Source of the DNA: CAZFAT01 sp964517075
GTDB lineage: Bacteria; Acidobacteriota; Vicinamibacteria; Vicinamibacterales; SCN-69-37
NCBI GenBank assembly: GCA_964517075.1
Contig: CAZFAT010000067.1
Location: 1 to 30,546, forward strand
Direction of reading: 5' to 3'
DNA: 30,546 bases
The notes under the pieces were generated by a model. The model was given only the letters and a program-made list of their open reading frames with translations. It did not search any database and was not told the origin of the DNA. Below, piece by piece: positions 23,656 through 30,546 of this stretch. The position numbers and the translations under genes are program-made. Within the stretch, counting starts at the first letter, position 1, and each line of letters opens with the position of its first letter.

Positions 23656-23688
23656 ACGGCCGATCTCAGCAGAAGAAGGGGGACCGCC

Positions 23689-25035
23689 ATGATCAACCGT
23701 CGCGTGTTTCTCACGAAGGCTGCCGCCGGCACCGCCGGACTGGCGGCGTTCACGAGGCGTGGCCGGGCGCAGCAGACGAGCCCGAACGACACGGTCAACG
23801 TCGCGATCATCGGCATTCGCGGCGACAACAAAGGGCACCCCACCTGGACGGCCCGCGGACGCGGGCAGGATCACTACCAGGGCCTGGCCGGCCTCAAGAA
23901 CGTGCGCATCTCGCACGTCGTGGACATCGACGAACGTCACTTCCAGACGTCGCTGCCGGCCATGAAGCAGCGCTATGGCGGCGATCCGAAGCCCGAGACG
24001 GATTTTCGGCGCGTCCTGGACAACCCGGATGTGGACGCCGTCACCATCGCGGCGCCCGATCACTGGCACGCGCTCATGACCGTTCTGGCGTGCCAGGCCG
24101 GCAAGGACGTCTACGTTGAAAAGCCCGTGTGCCACAACATTGTCGAAGGGCGGCGGATGGTCGAAGCCGCACGACGCTACAACCGGGTCGTGCAGGCGGG
24201 CCTGCAGCGGCGGAGCGGCGCCGGCATGGCCAAGGCGGCTCAGTTCCTGCGCGACGGCGGCCTGGGCACGATCTACGCGGGCAAGACCATCGTGTACCGG
24301 CAGCGGGATCCGATCGGCGTCGTGGCGAACAGCCAGGCCCCTGCCGGCGTGAATTACGATCTCTGGCTGGGTCCGGCGCCGCTCCGGCCCTTCAACGAGA
24401 ACCACTTCCACTATCACTGGCACTTCTTCTGGGAGTACGGAACGACCGATCTCGGGAACACCGGCGTCCACTCGCTCGACGCCGTGCGCTGGCTGCTCGG
24501 CAAGCAGGAGCATCCCCGCACCGCGTACGGCATCGGCGGGCTGTACGAAACGGGCGCTCCCACCGATCAGACGGTGCCGAACACGCAGTACGTCACCTAC
24601 AAGTACGCGGACGGGACGGAGCTGCACTGCGACCTGCGAAACTGGTACACAGGCCCGGCGGAAGCGCAGGGCCTCTACATCTACGGCTCGAAGGGGTGGA
24701 TGAAGACCGGCGGCAGCGGGGCTCAGGTGTTTCTGGGCAAGAAGAACGAGCCCGGTCCTGTGATCGCGGCCGACGAGGAGGAAGGCGGGAATGCGCCGTC
24801 GCACTTCCAGAACTTCATCGACGCCGTCCGATCCCGCAAGACGGCGGATCTCAAGGCGCCGATCGAAGAGGGCCACTTCTCGACCGCGCTCTGCCACCTC
24901 GGGAACATTTCGTACCGGGTCGGCCGATCGGTGACGTTCGACGGCGCCACGGAACGCTTTGTCGGCGATGACGAAGCGAACAAGCTCCTCGGCCGCACGT
25001 ATCGCAAGCCCTATACGCTGCCCGAGAAGGTCTAG
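23689..25035 (+). CDS. Tat-exported Gfo/Idh/MocA family oxidoreductase
   Basis: A 448-residue protein. The N-terminus has a twin-arginine signal (NRRVFLTKAAAG, residues 3-14) and a cleavage region near RGRAQQ, so it should be folded with its cofactor and exported. The Rossmann region has VNVAIIGIRGDNKG near 37, DPDVDAVTIAAPDHWHA-like sequence (NPDVDAVTIAAPDHWHA) and the family motif EKP at 144-146 (VYVEKPVCHN), where Lys145 is the usual catalytic residue. The C-terminal domain has GNTGVHSLDAVRWLLG. It probably acts on a sugar or cyclitol in the periplasm with bound NAD(P). Such Tat-exported members are common in Acidobacteria and Planctomycetes. AAGGGGGA stands about 6 bases before the ATG. 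Confidence 0.9.
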   Translation: MINRRVFLTKAAAGTAGLAAFTRRGRAQQTSPNDTVNVAIIGIRGDNKGHPTWTARGRGQDHYQGLAGLKNVRISHVVDIDERHFQTSLPAMKQRYGGDPKPETDFRRVLDNPDVDAVTIAAPDHWHALMTVLACQAGKDVYVEKPVCHNIVEGRRMVEAARRYNRVVQAGLQRRSGAGMAKAAQFLRDGGLGTIYAGKTIVYRQRDPIGVVANSQAPAGVNYDLWLGPAPLRPFNENHFHYHWHFFWEYGTTDLGNTGVHSLDAVRWLLGKQEHPRTAYGIGGLYETGAPTDQTVPNTQYVTYKYADGTELHCDLRNWYTGPAEAQGLYIYGSKGWMKTGGSGAQVFLGKKNEPGPVIAADEEEGGNAPSHFQNFIDAVRSRKTADLKAPIEEGHFSTALCHLGNISYRVGRSVTFDGATERFVGDDEANKLLGRTYRKPYTLPEKV

Positions 25036-25045
25036 CAGCGGCACA

Positions 25046-25077
25046 CGCGGCCGCGGGGCGCCGGCCTCGCGGCTGTG
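25046..25077. terminator. strong hairpin between converging genes
   Basis: GCCGCGGGG (25050-25058) pairs with CCTCGCGGC (25065-25073) around a 6-base loop with one G-T wobble. The stem extends outward to 25046 and 25077 with two more wobbles, about 13 pairs in all. It lies 10 bases after the oxidoreductase stop. A T-run is missing, but the stem is the strongest seen in the window. Confidence 0.5.
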
Positions 25078-25133
25078 ATCGCACGCGCTGGTCGTCAGAT
25101 CCCCTGCGCCATGCGAGGGGCGACGCCCGGTAG

Positions 25134-26273
25134 TTACTCGCGTGAGTCGAGGGCCACGATCCGCCAGTCGTCGCCGCTCTTCCGCAAGTCGATTTGCCAC
25201 CGGCGAGTGTTGACGCGCTCCGTTCGACTGCCGACCTTCGGCACGTAACTGGCGCTCCCCTGACACCGCGCAGTGGCCCCGGCGCCGATAATCGCCACCG
25301 AACAGGCGCTGAATCTCACGGCCTGACGCTCCACCTGCCCGAAGGCGCGCTCGAGCGCGCTGGCATTCAGGCCCGGCCAGATCGCCCGGACGGCGTTCGT
25401 GTCCAGTTGGCTGAACGCCGTCTGATACCGCTCGAGGACGGCGTAAATCGCCTGGCGATCCGTCGGCGGGTCTGCCGCCGCGGACGCTGCCGGCCTGACC
25501 GTCGGCGGTGACGGCTCCGGCGACGGCATCGTTATCTCAGGCGGTGGTGGGACGGACCGGCTTGCCGAGGGGACGGACCCAGTGCCCGCTGCGGCGATTG
25601 CGGCGACGGGCGCTGCAAAGGGCGTCGGGGTCGGGATATCGAGTGCCGGAGCGGGTGACCGTGTCGGCGGTGTGGTACTCGCCAAAGGCGGCGTGGGACG
25701 AGTGGCGGGCGGCACCAGCGGCTCGCGTCTCGACGCGCGTGCGGACGGGACGGAGCGAGCCGGTGTCGGTCCCCGCGTCCCGACGACCTGAGGGTCGGCG
25801 GCTCCAGCATGAGGCGGGCGTGCGGCCGCACGCCCCGCCTCCGTCTCGGCGGTGGCGTCCAACGGTGCTGGCGGGACCGGCGAACCGAGGATGTCGGCGC
25901 CGGCGATCGGCACAGGTGATCCACGAAAACCGATCGCCATTGATGCCAGAAGGACGGCGACGGCAGCCGCCGCGAGCACCACGGGCGACGTGTGACGCCG
26001 ACCGCCGGGCGGCGCCGCCTTTCGGGCCGCCACCGGCGACGTCCCCAACGCCTCAGCCGTTATCAGCGGGGCCGATGGCGCTTCCGTGAGGAACTCATCC
26101 AACGCGGACGCGATGGCATCCGGCGTCGGCGTGAGGATGCCGTCGCGCGGCGCGGCGCCCTGAGGTTCTCCCGTCTTGATGTCGGCTTCGGAACTCCAGG
26201 CCTCGCGCCAGTCCTGCGTCACGTGCGGAATGGTGGGCATGCGGCGGGTTGGGGAGGAGGTGCGCGCGGACAT
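25134..26273 (-). CDS. membrane-anchored proline-rich protein with C-terminal NTF2-like domain
   Basis: A 379-residue protein with no recognised full-length family. The cytoplasmic N-terminal part (1-96) includes TPDAIASALDEFLTEAP. One transmembrane segment (about 97-115, SPVVLAAAAVAVLLASMAI) follows, then a long Pro/Ala/Thr-rich stretch (about 118-265) that probably spans the periplasm. The last part (about 270-379, DRQAIYAVLERYQTAFSQLD, RWQIDLRKSGDDWRIVALDSR) looks like an NTF2/SnoaL-like domain, as found on extracytoplasmic ends of bacterial kinases and related membrane proteins. No kinase domain is present here. In-frame ATGs at 26273 and 26240 are both possible; neither has a good ribosome binding site. 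It converges with the oxidoreductase gene and is divergent from the metalloprotease. Confidence 0.72.
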   Translation of the reverse strand: MSARTSSPTRRMPTIPHVTQDWREAWSSEADIKTGEPQGAAPRDGILTPTPDAIASALDEFLTEAPSAPLITAEALGTSPVAARKAAPPGGRRHTSPVVLAAAAVAVLLASMAIGFRGSPVPIAGADILGSPVPPAPLDATAETEAGRAAARPPHAGAADPQVVGTRGPTPARSVPSARASRREPLVPPATRPTPPLASTTPPTRSPAPALDIPTPTPFAAPVAAIAAAGTGSVPSASRSVPPPPEITMPSPEPSPPTVRPAASAAADPPTDRQAIYAVLERYQTAFSQLDTNAVRAIWPGLNASALERAFGQVERQAVRFSACSVAIIGAGATARCQGSASYVPKVGSRTERVNTRRWQIDLRKSGDDWRIVALDSRE

Positions 26274-26404
26274 GGAACGCGTGTCGACGGAAGGGACCGG
26301 CCCAAATCTAGCAATATGCCGGCCAGAAACCGGGTGTGAGGAGGAGGACGACGGGCGGAGTTTGGAAGAACAAAAAACTGGCAGCAGGCAGACTTAGCCC
26401 TCGC

Positions 26405-26426
26405 CACGAATGGACTGCCGTTCGTG
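26405..26426 (-). terminator. hairpin just after the relic permease stop codon
   Basis: CACGAATGG (26405-26413) and CCGTTCGTG (26418-26426) make a 9-bp stem with one G-T wobble and a 4-base loop. On the minus strand it begins 3 bases after the TAG at 26431-26429, the place expected for a terminator of the decayed gene. There is no T-run directly after it. Confidence 0.4.
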
Positions 26427-26428
26427 TC

Positions 26429-26482
26429 CTACGCCTTGAGCACCTCCACAGGATCGACTCGCGTGGCCCGCCCGGACTGGCG
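26429..26482 (-). pseudogene. relic of an FtsX/ADOP-type permease C-terminus
   Basis: Reading the minus strand toward a TAG at 26431-26429 gives RQSGRATRVDPVEVLKA and stop. This closely resembles the C-terminal end of FtsX-like/ADOP ABC-transporter permeases, which often end R-A-T-R-V-D-P-x-x-x-L-R/K-A. Upstream the match is lost within a few codons and an in-frame stop follows about 25 codons from the end. A hairpin 3 bases after the stop fits an old gene end. The match covers only about 15 residues and was made by eye. Confidence 0.45.
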
Positions 26483-26514
26483 GAGGTGCCCGGAGGAGAC
26501 GCCTGTTCACGCAG

Positions 26515-26520
26515 TAAGAT
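26515..26520 (+). promoter_or_regulatory. candidate -10 hexamer of the metalloprotease gene
   Basis: TAAGAT lies 30 bases before the ATG at 26551 and matches TATAAT at 4 of 6 positions. The ribosome binding site GAGGAGG follows at about 8 bases from the ATG. The -35 region is not convincing. Confidence 0.22.
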
Positions 26521-26550
26521 GCCCCCTCACCGGACTTTCGAGGAGGCACG

Positions 26551-29076
26551 ATGGATCGCTTCGCTTCCGCCCTCACCACGCTCGTGCTGCTGCTGGCCGT
26601 CGCGCACCCAGCCGCCGCGCCCGGGCAGGACGCCGCCGGCGCCTCGGCACAGGGGGCGCCGCGCGCGCGGCCACTGCCATCCATCGCCGAACGCACCGCG
26701 AACTACCTGAAGCTCGACGGCTTCTTCCCGCTGTATTGGGATGACGCGGCGGGCGCGTTGTATCTCGAGATCCCGCGCTTGAACCAGGACGTCCTCTACG
26801 TCAGCGGGCTCAGCGCCGGATTGGGGTCGAACGACATCGGTCTCGATCGCGCGCAGCTCGGCGGGCAGAAGCTCGTCCGCTTCGAGCGCGTGGGTCCGAA
26901 GATCCTGATGGTGCAGCCGAACCACGGCCATCGGGCGGTGAGCACCAACCCGGCGGAGCGGCGCTCCGTCGAGGACGCGTTCGCGACGTCTGTCATCTGG
27001 GGCTTCACCGCGCTGGCCGACACCGACGGCCGCGTGCTCGTCGATCTCACCGACTTCCTCATGCGCGACGCCCACGGCGTCGTCGCCAGCCTGCGTCCCG
27101 CGGCGTACCGGTTCGATCGCAGCCGCAGCGCCGTGTTCCTGGAGCGCACGAAGGCCTTTCCAAAGAACTCGGAGATCGACGTCACCACCACGTTCGTCAC
27201 CGACGGCGACGCCGGCCGCGGCGGCGGCCCCGGCCAGATCGGGGGACGCATCGGCGACGTCGCGCCCTCCACCGAGGCGGTGACTGTCCGCCAGCATCAC
27301 TCGCTCATCGAACTGCCGGACGGGAACTTCCGGCCTCGCGCCTTCGACCCGAGGTCCGGCTTCGGCAGCTACAGCTACGTGGACTACGCGACGCCACTCG
27401 GCGAGCCGATGCAGCGGCAGTTCATCCGGCGGCATCGGTTGGAGAAGCGCGACCCGAAAGCCGCCGTGAGCGATCCCGTGCGGCCGATCGTCTACTACGT
27501 GGACCGGGGCACACCCGAGCCCATGCTCTCAGCGCTCGTCGAGGGCGCCCGCTGGTGGAACCAGGCCTTCGAGGCGGCCGGGTACCGCAACGCCTTCCAA
27601 GTGGAGGTGATGCCGGAAGGGGCCGATCCGATGGACGTCCGCTACAACACGATCACGTGGGTCCACCGATCGACGCGCGGCTGGAGCTACGGCAACGCCA
27701 TCGCCGATCCGCGCACGGGCGAGATCATCAAGGGCCACGTCACGCTGGGCTCGCTCCGCGTGCGCCAGGACTACCTGATTCTCGAAGGGCTGCTCTCGCC
27801 CTACACGGCCGGGATGGAGAAGCCGCCCGCCCTGTCCGACGTGGCGCTCGCGCGGCTCCGGCAGCTCTCGGCGCACGAGGTCGGCCACACGATCGGCCTG
27901 GGCCACAACTACTACAACAGCGTCAGGGGCCGCATTTCGGTGCTGGACTATCCGCACCCGCTCATCACGCTGCGCGCTGACGCGACGATGGACGTGTCGC
28001 AGGCGTATGAAACGGGCATCGGGCCGTGGGACAAGGTCGCGATCCAGTTCGGGTACTCGCACTTCGCGCCCGGTACCGACGAACCCGCCACACTGAAGAA
28101 GATTCTGGATGAGGCCTGGACGGCCGACCTGCGGTACATGACGAACCAGGATCTGGACGGCCACGGTCGGGTCGACCAGTGGAACAACGGCACGGACGTG
28201 GCGGCCGAACTCACACGGCTGCTGACCGTCCGGCGGAGCGCCCTCAGCCGCTTCGGCGAAGCGGCGATCCAGGTCGGCCGGCCGATGGCGCTCATCGAGG
28301 ACGTGCTCGTGCCCGTCTACCTGCATCACCGCTACGCGGTGGACTCGGCGGTGACCGTCCTCGGCGGACAGGACTACGCCTACGCCCTGCGCGGTGACGG
28401 CCGCGCGCCCACGCGGTGGATGCCGGCCGAGGCGCAGCAGCGCGCGCTCGACGCGCTGATGAGCGCGCTGCGGCTCGGCGAGCTCATGCTGGCGCCGCGC
28501 CTGATCGGCCAGATCCCGCCGCGTCCGCCGGGCGTCGCCCGCACGCGCGAGCTGTTTCCGCGGACGACGGGCAGCATCTTCGATCCGATCAGTCCCGCCA
28601 TCGTGGCGACTGACATGGTCGTGTCGGTCCTGCTGACCGGCGAACGCGCCGCGCGGCTGGTGGCGCAGAAGGCCCTCGATCCGTCGCTGCCCGGGCTCGG
28701 AGACGTCATCGAGCGGCTCGCCCAGGCGGTGTTCGATGTGGCGCCAGCTACGCCCTACGAGGCCGAGATTAACCGCGCGATGGAACGTGTCGTGATCAGG
28801 CGGCTGATGTCGCTCGCCCAGACGGCGTCGTTGACGCAGGTGCGCGCCATCACGATCGAGGCGCTGCGCGGATTGCAAGACCGGCAGCCGGCACGCATCA
28901 CCGAACCGGCCGAACGGGCGCACCGCCAGCTCATGGTCGATGACGTCACGCGTTTTCTGACGCAGGGCCTGGACCAACTCCCGCCCGCAATGCCGCCGGC
29001 CGCTCCGCCGGGCGCGCCGATCGGCGACACCGGGCTCGACTACCTGCTCGGACTGGATGGTTGCGTCGTGCGCTGA
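26551..29076 (+). CDS. secreted zinc-dependent metalloprotease (DUF5117/DUF5118/DUF4953 type)
   Basis: An 841-residue protein with a signal peptide (about 1-28). An N-terminal DUF5118-like strip (about 45-95, RTANYLKLDGFFPLYWD) and a DUF5117-like region (about 95-290) precede the catalytic part, which contains VYYVDRGTPEPMLSALVEGARWWNQAFEAAGY-type sequence (from about 315) and the zinc motif HEVGHTIGLGH (442-452; His442, Glu443, His446, His452), a metzincin HExxHxxGxxH signature. These proteins are large exported peptidases of Bacteroidetes and Acidobacteria; their substrates are unknown. Length and domain order are normal for the family. GGAGG lies about 8 bases before the ATG. The gene ends 43 bases before the converging glpF stop. 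Confidence 0.92.
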   Translation: MDRFASALTTLVLLLAVAHPAAAPGQDAAGASAQGAPRARPLPSIAERTANYLKLDGFFPLYWDDAAGALYLEIPRLNQDVLYVSGLSAGLGSNDIGLDRAQLGGQKLVRFERVGPKILMVQPNHGHRAVSTNPAERRSVEDAFATSVIWGFTALADTDGRVLVDLTDFLMRDAHGVVASLRPAAYRFDRSRSAVFLERTKAFPKNSEIDVTTTFVTDGDAGRGGGPGQIGGRIGDVAPSTEAVTVRQHHSLIELPDGNFRPRAFDPRSGFGSYSYVDYATPLGEPMQRQFIRRHRLEKRDPKAAVSDPVRPIVYYVDRGTPEPMLSALVEGARWWNQAFEAAGYRNAFQVEVMPEGADPMDVRYNTITWVHRSTRGWSYGNAIADPRTGEIIKGHVTLGSLRVRQDYLILEGLLSPYTAGMEKPPALSDVALARLRQLSAHEVGHTIGLGHNYYNSVRGRISVLDYPHPLITLRADATMDVSQAYETGIGPWDKVAIQFGYSHFAPGTDEPATLKKILDEAWTADLRYMTNQDLDGHGRVDQWNNGTDVAAELTRLLTVRRSALSRFGEAAIQVGRPMALIEDVLVPVYLHHRYAVDSAVTVLGGQDYAYALRGDGRAPTRWMPAEAQQRALDALMSALRLGELMLAPRLIGQIPPRPPGVARTRELFPRTTGSIFDPISPAIVATDMVVSVLLTGERAARLVAQKALDPSLPGLGDVIERLAQAVFDVAPATPYEAEINRAMERVVIRRLMSLAQTASLTQVRAITIEALRGLQDRQPARITEPAERAHRQLMVDDVTRFLTQGLDQLPPAMPPAAPPGAPIGDTGLDYLLGLDGCVVR

Positions 29077-29085
29077 GCCGGGCCG

Positions 29086-29105
29086 GGCGGGCGACGAGGC
29101 CCGCC
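29086..29105. terminator. candidate bidirectional terminator hairpin
   Basis: GGCGGGC (29086-29092) and GCCCGCC (29099-29105) form a perfect 7-bp GC stem with a 6-base loop, between the converging ends of the metalloprotease and glpF genes. No T-run follows on either strand. Confidence 0.42.
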
Positions 29106-29119
29106 ACGGATCGCGTCGC

Positions 29120-29902
29120 CTACTTGGCCAAGGCTGGTGGGAACCGGCGGCCGATCAGCGCGTCGTACACGAAGCCGCCGATCACGCCTCCCGCGAGCGG
29201 ACCCGCGATCGGAACCCACCACCAGTTGTTGCCGGCGCGAAACACCTCGCTCCCCCATCCGGCCATGGCGGTGAACAGCCGCGGTCCGAGATCCCGCGCG
29301 GGATTGATGGCGTAGCCGGCGTTGAACCCGAACGTCATGCCGATCAGCACGACCAGCAGGCCGACGATGAACGGCGCCAGCCCGGCCGGCGGCACCGCGT
29401 TGCGCCCATCGATGATCGCGAAGATGACGCCGACGAGCAGCGCCGTGCCCACGATCTGATCGATCAACCCGCCGGGAAACGTGCTCAGAAATGGCCTGGG
29501 ATAGGTCGCCCAGATGCCGGCGGTGCCCAGATCGCCCAGCACCTGACGCACACCGCCATCGAACGCGTTCAGCGCCTCATAGTAGGTGAAGAACACGACG
29601 ACCGATGCCACGAACGCGCCCGCGAGCTGCGCGATCATGTAGGGCGCGACCTTGGGCCACGCGAATCCGCGGAACATCGCGAGCGCCAGGGTTACGGCCG
29701 GATTCAGGTGCGCCCCTGAAACGCCCCCCGCCACGTAGCACCCCATCGTGACCGCCAGTCCCCAGCCCAGGTTGATCGACAGCATGCTGCCGGCGGTGCC
29801 GCCACTCAGCACCGTCTGCGCGACGACGGCGACCCCGAACACGATGAGCACGAACGTCCCCAGAAACTCGGCGAAGAGCTCGCGGGCACTGCCTGGCGGC
29901 AT
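29120..29902 (-). CDS. glpF: glycerol facilitator / aquaglyceroporin
   Basis: A 260-residue MIP-family channel with six hydrophobic segments and both pore loops: SGAHLNPAVTL (NPA at 67-69) and YAINPARDLGPR (NPA at 200-202). The Asp204 after Arg203 marks the glycerol-conducting branch. By comparison with E. coli GlpF, the selectivity filter would be Trp47, Tyr197 and Arg203, with Tyr where GlpF has Phe200. It lets glycerol cross the inner membrane passively, and GlpK then traps it by phosphorylation. AAGGAG lies about 8 bases before the ATG at 29902. It is divergent from glpK across a 72-base gap and probably shares control with it. Confidence 0.93.
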   Translation of the reverse strand: MPPGSARELFAEFLGTFVLIVFGVAVVAQTVLSGGTAGSMLSINLGWGLAVTMGCYVAGGVSGAHLNPAVTLALAMFRGFAWPKVAPYMIAQLAGAFVASVVVFFTYYEALNAFDGGVRQVLGDLGTAGIWATYPRPFLSTFPGGLIDQIVGTALLVGVIFAIIDGRNAVPPAGLAPFIVGLLVVLIGMTFGFNAGYAINPARDLGPRLFTAMAGWGSEVFRAGNNWWWVPIAGPLAGGVIGGFVYDALIGRRFPPALAK

Positions 29903-29932
29903 CGAGGACTCCTTCTGTCAGCTTTCGAATCG

Positions 29933-29948
29933 CGCGGAGTATACCGCG
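29933..29948. promoter_or_regulatory. palindrome over the glpF -10 region, candidate operator
   Basis: CGCGG (29933-29937) and CCGCG (29944-29948) flank the 6-base core AGTATA, in the middle of the 72-base glpF-glpK gap. On the minus strand the core reads TATACT (5 of 6 to TATAAT), giving a leader of about 29 bases before the glpF ATG. A regulator bound here could control both genes. Confidence 0.4.
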
Positions 29949-29974
29949 GCCCTCGAAGCGTGTAGCCTCTCCGC

Positions 29975-30546
29975 ATGCCTCACGTGCTCGCCCTCGATCA
30001 GGGCACCACCAGCTCGCGCGCCATCCTCTTCAATCACGACGGCACGGTCGCCGGCGTCGCTCAGCGGGAGTTTCCGCAGATTTTTCCGCAGCCGGGATGG
30101 GTCGAGCACGACCCGCAGGAAATCTGGACGTCGCAGATCGCGGTGGCCACCGAGGTGCTCGCCCGCGCCCGCGTGCAGTCAGGCGACGTCGTGGCCATCG
30201 GCATCACCAACCAACGCGAGACCACGATTCTCTGGGACCGCGAATCCGGCCGCCCCATCGCGAACGCCATCGTGTGGCAGGACCGCCGCACGGCCGACCT
30301 CTGCGATCGGCTGAAGGCCGTCGGCTACGAGGCTCTGGTCGGCGAGCGCACGGGCCTCGTCATCGACGCGTACTTCTCCGGCAGCAAGATTGCGTGGATG
30401 CTCGACCACGTGCCCGGCGCGCGCGCCAAGGCGGACGCCGGCCGCCTCGCGTTCGGCACCGTCGACTCCTGGCTGGTCTGGCAGCTCACCGGCGGCCAGA
30501 CGCACATCACCGACGTCAGCAACGCGTCGCGGACGATGCTGTTCAA
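29975..30546 (+). CDS. glpK: glycerol kinase, N-terminal part (partial)
   Basis: The first 190 codons of a FGGY-family kinase, cut by the window end. The start VLALDQGTTSSRAILFNHDG (residues 4-23) is the ATP-phosphate motif of the family. It is followed by GWVEHDPQEIW, AIGITNQRETTILWDR, NAIVWQDRRTADLC and DAYFSGSKIAWMLD, all typical of GlpK rather than xylulokinase. It phosphorylates glycerol to glycerol 3-phosphate. The divergent glpF provides its substrate, and the lipoprotein GDPD about 6.4 kb upstream may feed the same pathway. No strong ribosome binding site is visible before the ATG. Confidence 0.95.
   Translation, partial: MPHVLALDQGTTSSRAILFNHDGTVAGVAQREFPQIFPQPGWVEHDPQEIWTSQIAVATEVLARARVQSGDVVAIGITNQRETTILWDRESGRPIANAIVWQDRRTADLCDRLKAVGYEALVGERTGLVIDAYFSGSKIAWMLDHVPGARAKADAGRLAFGTVDSWLVWQLTGGQTHITDVSNASRTMLF

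Larger units (their letters stand above)
26274..26550. promoter_or_regulatory. divergent gap with promoter region and gene relic
   Basis: This 277-base gap lies between the NTF2-like protein gene (minus) and the metalloprotease gene (plus). It is less GC-rich in part, with a CAAAAAAC run at 26371-26378. It holds a probable permease relic with its own hairpin (26405-26482) and a weak -10 hexamer for the metalloprotease. No intact ORF is convincing. Confidence 0.5.

Noticed and set aside
26371..26398. The A-run and GGCAG direct repeat as a terminator or attachment site
   Set aside because: The stem before the T-run on the minus strand is only about 3 bp, and no integrase or tRNA is nearby.

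Overview
The window is GC-rich, densely coded chromosomal DNA. It most likely comes from an acidobacterium of the Vicinamibacteria type. This is inferred from gene content: an Oar-like TonB-dependent receptor, a Pirellula/Verrucomicrobia-type membrane-bound dehydrogenase with cytochrome c, a DUF5117-type zinc metalloprotease, a ceramidase-fold protein, a Tat-exported Gfo/Idh/MocA oxidoreductase, and what looks like the tail of an ADOP-type permease. I saw no tRNA, rRNA, CRISPR array or insertion sequence.

Layout. Positions 1-1994 (minus) hold the N-terminal part of a TonB-dependent receptor, divergent from a lipoprotein of the CmcI/cephalosporin hydroxylase family (2143-2865). Positions 2880-10584 (minus) look like one operon for exported proteins: a ceramidase-fold protein without the expected catalytic serine, a secreted protein of three fused RidA-like domains, a dehydrogenase/HEAT/cytochrome c protein, and two tandem double-thioredoxin proteins. 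Positions 10674-18059 (minus) are a tight redox operon: nfnA, nfnB, korA, korB and a 704-residue protein of unknown function ending in a one-cluster [4Fe-4S] ferredoxin-like domain. The last four genes are joined by 4-base ATGA overlaps. Divergent from it is pntAB (18338-21359), the proton-translocating transhydrogenase. The 278-bp gap between them carries a clear inverted repeat.

The right third is more mixed: an NlpC/P60-like exported protein (minus), a lipoprotein glycerophosphodiester phosphodiesterase, a Gfo/Idh/MocA oxidoreductase, a membrane-anchored proline-rich protein with an NTF2-like tail (minus), a large secreted zinc metalloprotease, and a divergent glpF/glpK pair. glpK is cut by the window end.

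Working together. KorAB would make reduced ferredoxin from 2-oxoacids. NfnAB would couple ferredoxin and NADH to NADPH, and PntAB would link NADH/NADPH to the proton gradient. The divergent arrangement therefore looks like a ferredoxin/NAD(H)/NADP(H) balancing hub, and the 704-residue protein is its least explained member. The exported operon next to it pairs an electron-transfer protein with thioredoxin-fold and RidA-fold proteins. GDPD, GlpF and GlpK would together release, import and phosphorylate glycerol.
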